Source: SMBSF63 sp034003545 (GTDB taxonomy: Bacteria > Chloroflexota > Anaerolineae > Anaerolineales > Anaerolineaceae). From it: a DNA stretch of 64,000 nt. Of this stretch, positions 43,562-50,512 are shown one piece after another; within the stretch, counting starts at the first letter, position 1; each line of letters opens with the position of its first letter. A program made the position numbers and the translations under genes. The notes under the pieces are model-generated. The model was not told the DNA's origin, ran no database searches, and was given only the letters and a program-made list of their open reading frames with translations. The DNA lies in contig CAYURM010000012.1 in assembly GCA_964447155.1 (NCBI GenBank), positions 1 through 64,000 of the forward strand. The letters are read 5' to 3'.

Positions 43562-44893
43562 TTACAGTTCAACGCCGGGGAAAATCAGCTTGGGCACGAT
43601 CCCCAACCGGTTGGCTTCCTCCCGAATCCAGTCACGAAAATCCGGATGGGCAATGCGGATCAAGGCTTCCATACGATCCCGCACACACAGACCGCGCAAT
43701 TCCGCCACGCCATATTCCGTCACAATCGTATCCACATCCTGGCTGGGCACCGTAACCTCAGAGCCTAATGGCAGGGTGGGTGAAATTGTCGAAATCGTTC
43801 CCTTCCGGGCTGTCGAGCGCAAAGCAATGATCCCCCGCCCGCCAGGCGAAAGCTGAGCCCCGCGATGCGTGTCCAATTGTCCGCCAGTCCCGCTAAAATG
43901 CCGGCTGCCAATGCTCTGCGAACACACCTGACCATAAATATCGACCTGAATGGCCGTATTGACGCTGACCATCTTGTAATTCTTGCCAATCACATACGGA
44001 TCATTGGTGATCTTGCCGCGGTGCATTTCCACGGCAATGTTGTGGTTAATGAAATCATACAGGCGCTGCGTGCCCAGGGCAAAAGCCCCGACCATCTTGC
44101 CATTCCACAAGGTCTTGCGCCGGTTGGTCACCACGCCCGCTTCGTACAGGTCGACCATTCCGTCCACAAACATCTCAGTATGGATCCCCAGGTCCTTGCG
44201 GTCCATCAGGAAAGCCGTGATCGCATTGGGAATACCGCCAATACCAAGCTGGATGGTCGAACCATCTTCAATCAGATCCGCCACATACCCGCCAATCGCT
44301 TTTTCCAGCTCGGAGGGCGGGTCCGAGGGCAGCTCAAATAGGGGAACATGGTTCTCAACGATATGATCCACTTCAGACAGGTGGATTTGCGTATCCCCCA
44401 GCGTCCAGGGCATATTTTCATTGACTTCCAGCACCACCAGATCTGCCGCTTCGATCAATTCCTTCTCCACAATCAAGCCCAATGAGAGCGACATATACCC
44501 GCGCTCATCCGGCGGGGTGGCCGTGCCCCAGTACACATTCACATGGCCTTTGGTCGCCACCAGCTTATCGGTGGCCGCGCGGTGCAGATTGTTAGGAATA
44601 TAAGAAACCCGTCCCTCGGGATGCAGTTTGCGGTCCCCGCCGCTGTAAAACCAGTTTTCCACAAAGAAATGACCGGCCATCTCGGTTTTGGTTGCATAGT
44701 CATAAGAACGCAGCGGCAGGCATACCCACACCTTCACATCTTCCAGTCTGTCTTTATGATTCGCCAGCTCGGTCAACAAACCCGGCGGTTCCGAACCGGC
44801 AATCCCGATGCCAATCGTCTGGTGCGACCGCACCAGCGAAACCGCTTCAGGGATCGAGAGCAGCTTCTCTTTAAAAAGCGCTTGATAATCCAT
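43562..44893 (-). CDS. Family I-type CoA transferase (4-hydroxybutyrate/acetyl-CoA hydrolase-transferase family)
   Basis: 443 residues of the acetyl-CoA hydrolase/transferase family. GIHTEMFVDG has the Glu that forms the glutamyl-CoA thioester intermediate; IQLGIGGIPNAI is the oxyanion-loop motif and GVAELRGLCVRDR follows near the C-terminus. It moves CoA from an acyl-CoA such as acetyl-CoA to an organic acid, activating it without ATP. AGGAG lies eight bases upstream of ATG 44893. It starts 11 bases after the KAS III-like gene. Confidence 0.87.
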   Translation of the reverse strand: MDYQALFKEKLLSIPEAVSLVRSHQTIGIGIAGSEPPGLLTELANHKDRLEDVKVWVCLPLRSYDYATKTEMAGHFFVENWFYSGGDRKLHPEGRVSYIPNNLHRAATDKLVATKGHVNVYWGTATPPDERGYMSLSLGLIVEKELIEAADLVVLEVNENMPWTLGDTQIHLSEVDHIVENHVPLFELPSDPPSELEKAIGGYVADLIEDGSTIQLGIGGIPNAITAFLMDRKDLGIHTEMFVDGMVDLYEAGVVTNRRKTLWNGKMVGAFALGTQRLYDFINHNIAVEMHRGKITNDPYVIGKNYKMVSVNTAIQVDIYGQVCSQSIGSRHFSGTGGQLDTHRGAQLSPGGRGIIALRSTARKGTISTISPTLPLGSEVTVPSQDVDTIVTEYGVAELRGLCVRDRMEALIRIAHPDFRDWIREEANRLGIVPKLIFPGVEL

Positions 44894-44904
44894 CCGTTAA
44901 TCTC

Positions 44905-45912
44905 CTAAGGCATGATGAAAGCAGCACCAGCCTGGTTGTATCCCACGCCAGAACCAATAAATGTGACCAGATCCCCTGATTTGACCTTGCCCAGCTTGCG
45001 CGCATCGTCAAAAGCCATCGGCAGGCAGGCCGAGCCGGTATATCCCCATTTATCCATCACATAATGCGCCCGCTCTCTGGGAATACCCAGCTCATCGCAC
45101 ACCAGATGGATTGAATTCAAGCGCACCTGAGTAAAAATAGCGGCATCAATATCAGAGAATTCAAAATTGCCATTCTTTGCGAGTTCACGCATTCTTGCGG
45201 GCCAGCCTTCGTTGTTGACCTCAGCCGGGAAAGCTGTGATCAGCCGTACCTGCGTCCGCCCGGCCTCCACCGATTCCACAGTGGCCGGTTCATACGTCCC
45301 GCCAGAATAAATCCCCCAGTGTTTATGGTACGAACCATCCGCAAAGAACGTCGAAGCCACGAAACCAGGCTTGTCAGATACACCCAGCACCGCAGCCCCC
45401 GCGCCATCGCTGTAGAAAAAAGACATCAAATCCGTCTGCCAGTTCGTCAGCCGGGACATCATATATGCACCGATCACCAGAATGTACTTCATCTGATGAT
45501 TGGTCGCCAGCATACCGGCCGCCTGCACCAGACCGGTCGGGAAAGAAGCACAGGCGCAGCTGATATCAAACGACCCGGCGTTGACTGCCCCCAGTTTATA
45601 TTGCACCACCACCGAAGTGGCCGGGGTAATATAGTCCGGGCTGTCTGTGCCCACCAGCACCATGTCCAGCTCTTCGGGTTGAATGCCGGCATCTTTCAAA
45701 GCATCTCTTCCAGCAGCCACGGCAAGATCGGATGTTGCCCAATCTTCCGGCGCATAGCGCCGCTGCTTAATATTGCTCGATTTTTCAAACTTGCCCACCA
45801 CTTCAGGCAGCTTCGGGCTGACCTTGCCCATATATTCCTTGAATTCACTGTTCGTAACCACTCGTTCCGGGACGTATCTTCCGGTGCCGAGGATTGTGGC
45901 GTATCTGGTCAT
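44905..45912 (-). CDS. KAS III-like protein lacking catalytic His and Asn
   Basis: 335 residues of the 3-oxoacyl-ACP synthase III family. The nucleophile is kept: FDISCACASF aligns with FDLNAACSGF, giving Cys121. The two other catalytic residues are replaced: the HQANxR motif reads TQVRLNS (Thr261 for His), and the GNTSAAS motif reads GYTGSAC (Tyr291 for Asn). The C-terminal GSGVGYNQAGAAF glycine motif is normal. Without His and Asn the usual decarboxylative condensation is unlikely. Acyl transfer, thioester hydrolysis or non-decarboxylating condensation, perhaps in the thiolase/DUF35 complex, is more plausible. It is the second gene of the operon. Confidence 0.85.
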   Translation of the reverse strand: MTRYATILGTGRYVPERVVTNSEFKEYMGKVSPKLPEVVGKFEKSSNIKQRRYAPEDWATSDLAVAAGRDALKDAGIQPEELDMVLVGTDSPDYITPATSVVVQYKLGAVNAGSFDISCACASFPTGLVQAAGMLATNHQMKYILVIGAYMMSRLTNWQTDLMSFFYSDGAGAAVLGVSDKPGFVASTFFADGSYHKHWGIYSGGTYEPATVESVEAGRTQVRLITAFPAEVNNEGWPARMRELAKNGNFEFSDIDAAIFTQVRLNSIHLVCDELGIPRERAHYVMDKWGYTGSACLPMAFDDARKLGKVKSGDLVTFIGSGVGYNQAGAAFIMP

Positions 45913-45987
45913 TCACATCCTCCGTTCTTGGTAAATCGATTCCGTCAAGTTCAATCCATATATGTCAGGAATAAGCACTGCGAAGTT

Positions 45988-46752
45988 CTACGTTCCCAGG
46001 ACAATACCGCCGTCCACGCTGATCGTTGCGCCATGCACATAGCTGGCTTCATCGCTCGCCAGCCACAAATACACGTTTGCAATATCCCGCGGCTCACCCA
46101 AACGGCCCAGCGGCGTCTTGCTGCGCATCGTATCCAGCACATTTTCCGGCATCTTCTGCACCATTTCGGTCAGCACAAACCCGGGAGCGACCGCATTCAC
46201 GCGGATATGATATTTGCCCAGCTCACGTGCCCATACCTTGGTCATGCCAATCACGCCGAATTTGGTAGCCGTGTAATTGGTCTGTCCAAAATTACCGTAC
46301 AGCCCCACCACCGAAGAAGCATTCAGAATCACTCCTGATTTTTGTTTGATCATATACGGAGAAACAGCCTGTGCGCAGTTAAAAACGCCCTTCAGGTTGA
46401 CCGAAATCACCCTGTCAAAATCGTCTTCCCCCATCTGTCCAACCAGTTCACCCTCTTTAACCTTCACAAAGCGGGCATCGCGGGTGATCCCGGCGTTATT
46501 GACCAGCACATCCACGCTGCCATATTTTTCATATACAGCATCTACCCATTTCTGCACGTCTTCGCGGTCGGCCACATTCACCATGTAGAAGCTGGCGTCT
46601 CCGCCCAGTTCAGCAGCAACTGCTTCCCCGGCCTCCTGATCCACATCGCAGATCGCGACTTTCGCACCTTCCTCAGCAAAACGCACCGCGGTTGCCTTGC
46701 CAATCCCTGCCGCACCGCCCGTAATCAAACACACCTTATCCTTCAAACGCAT
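45988..46752 (-). CDS. FabG-like short-chain dehydrogenase, first gene of the acyl-CoA operon
   Basis: Classical SDR: LITGGAAGIGKATAV for cofactor, VLVNNAGITRDA, Ser in ILNASSVVGLYG, and NYTATKFGVIG for Tyr/Lys. Residue choice (an Asp at CDVDQEAG) favours NAD(H). It would oxidise a 3-hydroxyacyl-CoA to the 3-oxo form for the thiolase. GGAGG seven bases before ATG 46752 defines the start. A promoter with direct repeats lies upstream. Confidence 0.88.
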   Translation of the reverse strand: MRLKDKVCLITGGAAGIGKATAVRFAEEGAKVAICDVDQEAGEAVAAELGGDASFYMVNVADREDVQKWVDAVYEKYGSVDVLVNNAGITRDARFVKVKEGELVGQMGEDDFDRVISVNLKGVFNCAQAVSPYMIKQKSGVILNASSVVGLYGNFGQTNYTATKFGVIGMTKVWARELGKYHIRVNAVAPGFVLTEMVQKMPENVLDTMRSKTPLGRLGEPRDIANVYLWLASDEASYVHGATISVDGGIVLGT

Positions 46753-46812
46753 GGCGTAAGCCTCCATTCAATAGTTTAAAAGCACAATTTCCACATTCTT
46801 CCATGAAAACCA

Positions 46813-46860
46813 ACTATACAGTAGCATCTCCCCGTTGCAAGCCAGTTACAAATCAGTTAC
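46813..46860 (-). promoter_or_regulatory. Activator-type promoter of the acyl-CoA/Liv operon: paired GTAACTG heptamers
   Basis: Read on the minus strand: GTAACTG (46860-46854), spacer ATTT, GTAACTG (46849-46843), two bases, -35 TTGCAA (46840-46835), 16 bases, -10 TATAGT (46818-46813), then a leader of about 54 bases to ATG 46752. The heptamers are 11 bp apart, one helical turn, and abut the -35 box. That is the kind of site bound by SARP-type regulators with a BTAD domain, and such a regulator gene is adjacent (47065-50280). Confidence 0.7.
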
Positions 46861-46884
46861 CAGCGTATCAAAATTCCCAATTTT

Positions 46885-46993
46885 CCCTCCCGCAGGTTTC
46901 GCATTGTCCTCTTTAGGGGGAAGGTATCACCAGGCTCTTACTTGCAAGCCCCTGGCTTCTAACCCCGCCACCTAACTCCACCCTGCGGGAGGG
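46885..46993. repeat. 109-bp element with 12-bp terminal inverted repeats
   Basis: CCCTCCCGCAGG (46885-46896) and CCTGCGGGAGGG (46982-46993) are exact inverted repeats 85 bp apart. There is no coding capacity inside, and the interior also contains CCAGG/CCTGG. It resembles a small non-autonomous element (MITE-like) or an old repeat. No target duplication was confirmed by eye. It lies between the regulator's terminator and the acyl-CoA promoter. Confidence 0.45.
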
Positions 46994-47011
46994 ATAGCGG
47001 TGGCCTCCCAT

Positions 47012-47041
47012 AAAAAAAAGACCGTCATGTAAAGACGGTCT
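47012..47041 (-). terminator. Terminator of the BTAD regulator gene
   Basis: AGACCGTC (47019-47026) and GACGGTCT (47034-47041) form an 8-bp stem; on the minus strand it is followed by a run of eight T. It ends the regulator gene, so the acyl-CoA operon downstream needs its own promoter. Confidence 0.85.
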
Positions 47042-47064
47042 CTTCATCAATCAATTCATTTTCC

Positions 47065-50000
47065 CTATAATTTTCCCATCAATTTCTCATAAAGTGACTG
47101 GGTCTCGCGGGCTGGCTCAATCCCCAGACCATCACGCAGCACCAGCTCACAACGGCGGTAAGTGTGCATCAACTGTGAACGATTGCGTTTGCTGGCGTAC
47201 CCTTGCATCATCAGGCGGTACGCCTCCTCCCAGAATCGATCGCGGTGCAGGATCAGCTCGCACACCTCAACCAGCTCTTCCACTTCACCCATCTGTAACA
47301 ACTTCTGCGCCAAACGTTCCGCCGTTTCCAGATACATGCGGCTCAACCGGCTGCGCGCTTCCATTGACCAGTCACTATACAGACTGTCCGGTAAATAATC
47401 CCCCGCATACAAATCCAGCGCCTGTCGTAAAGTAATCACATCATCAGCCGCCGACATTTCCTCAAACAAATCAACATCTACCACCAATTCAGCAGCCGGG
47501 TTGAGCGCATACAAATGATCATGCCGGACAATAAAAAATGGCGCCGCCCCGCGTGGACGCGCTGGTTCCAACGCGCGGTTAAGCGCATTCAACGCCACCT
47601 TAAAATCCCGGATAGCAGCGTCGGCATCCAGCTCCGGCCACAGCAGATCAACGATCTGCTCGCGCTGCATCCATTTCCCGCGGTGCGTGAGGAACAATTG
47701 GAAAAGCTGACGGGCTTTCTCGCGCCGCCAGTCATTTGTCCCCACCATCTCATTACCCCGCCACACTTCAAACAATCCCAGCGCCCGCACGGAAAGAGTC
47801 GTACCAGGATGGTATGATAATCCCGAGACGCCTTTGCGCACCAGAAGTTTCTCGATAAACAGCGGCATCAATCCATGCGTATGGGCTTCCATTAACATCG
47901 GCAGGGCAGCTTTATCATCTTTCAGGCCCAGATATGTAGGCTGGATCAACAAGTCATCGTAGCCCTCCTGCTTTGCCAGCGGCAGCAGCGTCTCCAGTAC
48001 AGCCATACAACGATCAACCTCACCAGACCACCAGGCATTCAACGCCGACCACAGCAGAGAAGCCGCCACACCATGCGAATCGCCCACCAGGGTAAAGCCC
48101 TCCGTACAGGCCAATAAATGTTCACCTGCCCGGTCAGCTTGCCCGTCCATCGCCAGACTGGCTCCCAACGAGAGTTTTACCAAATAATACAACCATTGGT
48201 CGCCCGCCCGCCAGGCAATCTCCATGGCCTGGGCAGCATACTGCCCGGCCAGGACAAGCTGATTGGCATAACCATACACTCTGGCTAATCCCCACAAAGG
48301 CTCCACCTGCACGCGGGTCACCTTAAACATCTTCACCTTGGCAATGCCGTTTTTGTAGCAGGCGATTGCCGCTTCACGTTTACTGTTATCCCAGGGCACC
48401 AGATCCTGCAATTCATAAGCATGCCCCAAACGGAACAGTCCCACCGCTTCCACAAATGAGGACTCCAACCGCTTACCGATTGCCGCCCCTTCACGGGCAT
48501 AAGACACGGTCTTTTCCACATCGCCCTGAAAAACACAGATCAAAGACAACAGCATCATCGTTTCCCGATGAAAGCGCTGCGGGCGCGATCCCTGCATCTC
48601 ACGCTGTTCTTCCTCTACCACTGCTTCCAATAACTGCCTGGCCTGTTTCAGATATCCCGTACGCAGCAAGGCACGTGCTTCAAGGTAAACATCGCCGGGG
48701 TCTTCTTCGTTGCGCAGCAGTTTGGCTTCATGATGCAGCGCTGCGGCCTGGCCGGGATGCCCCAGATTTAATTTATTTTCTGCCAGCAGATCCAGCAAAG
48801 CCGCAGTTTCAATATGAAACTCCTGTGGTTCCAGCAAACGCAAGGCTTCTTCCAACAGGCTGTCCGCGCGCAGCGGGCGCACCGTATCCAGATAAACCTG
48901 CGCTTGCCCGCGCAGGGCATTGCTGCGCCCCAACGCGTCTTCCAGGCGGCCAAAGCGTTCCTCCGCTGCTGTATACCATTCCAGCGCATCATCAAAATCG
49001 GATGTCAGGCGGCGCACATCCCCCAGGAAAAGATGTAACTGGGGATGCTGATCCAGCACATCTCCCGGAAGATCCCCGATTCTTTTCAGCAGGGAATCAA
49101 AGCGTCCCAACCGTATCAAACCCCTGCCGATCTCTTCCAACAGGCCAGCTGCTTCATCAAACTGTTCCGCCTTCATCAGATGATAAATTGCCTTTTCAGG
49201 ATAGTTTTCCCGATAATATTCCGCGGCTTTCAGGTGCAGGGCATTCACAACCTCTTTATCCTTGCACAATCGTGCCTTAAGAAAATCATGGAAAAGATGC
49301 TGATAGCGGTACACATTTGCCCCGGCCGACACCACGAACAGACCACTGTTTTGTAATTGTTCCAGCATAGCCAGCGATTGAGAAGTTCCCAATACGACAT
49401 CACATACCCCGGCATCCATTTCAGTCAACACAGAAGATTGCAAAAGGAAATTTTGTACCGCTTCGTTCTGCTGCGCCAGCACTTCGCGGGCCAGATAATC
49501 AAATAACGCTTCCAGGGTAGATGGCCGGCGCTCCAATGCCGCCGGGATACTGGCCGCCGCCCCACTCTGCAAACTCTGCCAGATCATTTGCAGGGCAATG
49601 GCCCAGCCTTCTGTCTCCACCAGAAGCCGGGCAGCATCTTCATCGGATAGCGCATAACCATAAAATTCATTGAATAATGCCACAATCTCATCCTGAGAGA
49701 AAGCCAATTCTTTACGTCCAATCACCAGCAGCTGCCCCTTCACCCGCCATTTCGACAAGGCATCAAAGTGCGGCATCCGCCGTGTAGACAGGACCAGATG
49801 CAGGTTAGGCGGGCAATACGCCACCAATCGCTCAACAAACCCATTAATTTCCGTGATCTCCTGTACCAGATGATAATCATCCAGTACCAGAATGGCATCC
49901 TCCTGCAAATCCCGCGTCAAAGTATTGATCAATTGCGTCAGCGCATTTTCGGGAACCCTCCCCTGCGAATCATCCAACGCCTGCAAGGCTGCATCACCAA

Positions 50001-50280
50001 AATCGTGTTTGCCTACATTGAAAGTGGAAAACAGATTAGCAAGGAATAATAATGGGTCACGATCCGCACCACTGATCGTATACCAGTACAGATGGGGAAC
50101 CTTATCCGCCAGCAGCGAAAGCTCCGTGCTTTTACCATACCCCGTACTGGCTTGCACCACGGTCAACGGATAATCCAGCGCGCTCAAAAACCGCCCGGCA
50201 ACGCGCGGGCGGCGAAACAAACCGCTGCGTTGGCTGGGTGCTACCAGTTGACTTTGAATGACAAGCTTTCGAATACTCAT
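47065..50280 (-). CDS. Large STAND-type ATPase regulator with C-terminal BTAD domain (MalT/SARP-like)
   Basis: 1071 residues. The N-terminus carries a P-loop in ASTGYGKSTELSLLA, followed by the NB-ARC-like ILVLDDYHLV Walker B segment and an LVETEGWAIALQMIW helix, as in MalT. A TPR-like helical middle runs to about residue 800. The C-terminus has a winged-helix DNA-binding domain of the OmpR/SARP type (ARQLFQLFLTHRGKWMQREQIVDLLWPE) and a BTAD domain ending near residue 1070. Such proteins bind DNA after sensing a ligand with ATP. On the minus strand TATAAT (50294-50289) is eight bases from the start, so the mRNA is probably leaderless. It likely controls the adjacent acyl-CoA operon. Confidence 0.85.
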   Translation of the reverse strand: MSIRKLVIQSQLVAPSQRSGLFRRPRVAGRFLSALDYPLTVVQASTGYGKSTELSLLADKVPHLYWYTISGADRDPLLFLANLFSTFNVGKHDFGDAALQALDDSQGRVPENALTQLINTLTRDLQEDAILVLDDYHLVQEITEINGFVERLVAYCPPNLHLVLSTRRMPHFDALSKWRVKGQLLVIGRKELAFSQDEIVALFNEFYGYALSDEDAARLLVETEGWAIALQMIWQSLQSGAAASIPAALERRPSTLEALFDYLAREVLAQQNEAVQNFLLQSSVLTEMDAGVCDVVLGTSQSLAMLEQLQNSGLFVVSAGANVYRYQHLFHDFLKARLCKDKEVVNALHLKAAEYYRENYPEKAIYHLMKAEQFDEAAGLLEEIGRGLIRLGRFDSLLKRIGDLPGDVLDQHPQLHLFLGDVRRLTSDFDDALEWYTAAEERFGRLEDALGRSNALRGQAQVYLDTVRPLRADSLLEEALRLLEPQEFHIETAALLDLLAENKLNLGHPGQAAALHHEAKLLRNEEDPGDVYLEARALLRTGYLKQARQLLEAVVEEEQREMQGSRPQRFHRETMMLLSLICVFQGDVEKTVSYAREGAAIGKRLESSFVEAVGLFRLGHAYELQDLVPWDNSKREAAIACYKNGIAKVKMFKVTRVQVEPLWGLARVYGYANQLVLAGQYAAQAMEIAWRAGDQWLYYLVKLSLGASLAMDGQADRAGEHLLACTEGFTLVGDSHGVAASLLWSALNAWWSGEVDRCMAVLETLLPLAKQEGYDDLLIQPTYLGLKDDKAALPMLMEAHTHGLMPLFIEKLLVRKGVSGLSYHPGTTLSVRALGLFEVWRGNEMVGTNDWRREKARQLFQLFLTHRGKWMQREQIVDLLWPELDADAAIRDFKVALNALNRALEPARPRGAAPFFIVRHDHLYALNPAAELVVDVDLFEEMSAADDVITLRQALDLYAGDYLPDSLYSDWSMEARSRLSRMYLETAERLAQKLLQMGEVEELVEVCELILHRDRFWEEAYRLMMQGYASKRNRSQLMHTYRRCELVLRDGLGIEPARETQSLYEKLMGKL

Positions 50281-50288
50281 ACTATTGA

Positions 50289-50294
50289 ATTATA
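50289..50294 (-). promoter_or_regulatory. -10 box adjoining the regulator start codon
   Basis: On the minus strand TATAAT at 50294-50289 is followed by eight bases and ATG at 50280. A GAGGAG lies upstream of the -10 box, so it cannot act as a ribosome site. Confidence 0.55.
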
Positions 50295-50428
50295 GCTCCT
50301 CTTGAGAAAATATGCTTTTCCCATAAAATTTTTCGTTACCATGATAAATTTGCCCTGTTATTTAACCTTTTCATCATTTCTCTGGTAAACTAAATAGATA
50401 ATTTTTCTCTACCTTCACGGAAAAGAAA

Positions 50429-50454
50429 ATGGTTTGGACGGGTGTCCAAACCAT
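50429..50454 (+). promoter_or_regulatory. Leader hairpin before the PEPCK-like gene
   Basis: ATGGTTTGGAC (50429-50439), loop GGGT, GTCCAAACCAT (50444-50454), a perfect 11-bp stem followed by CTTTT. It lies in the leader 59 bases before the start codon at 50513 and could be an attenuator or a protein/ribosome-binding hairpin. It contains an ATG that is not likely to be used as a start. Confidence 0.6.
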
Positions 50455-50512
50455 CTTTTACAAATATGGAACGCCCAGTCACCAGCAGGCATACAATGCA
50501 GGAGTTATCAGT

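Noticed and set aside
50429..50512. Earlier ATG start for the PEPCK-like protein
   Set aside because: The ATG lies in a hairpin stem, and AGGAG is placed correctly for ATG 50513.
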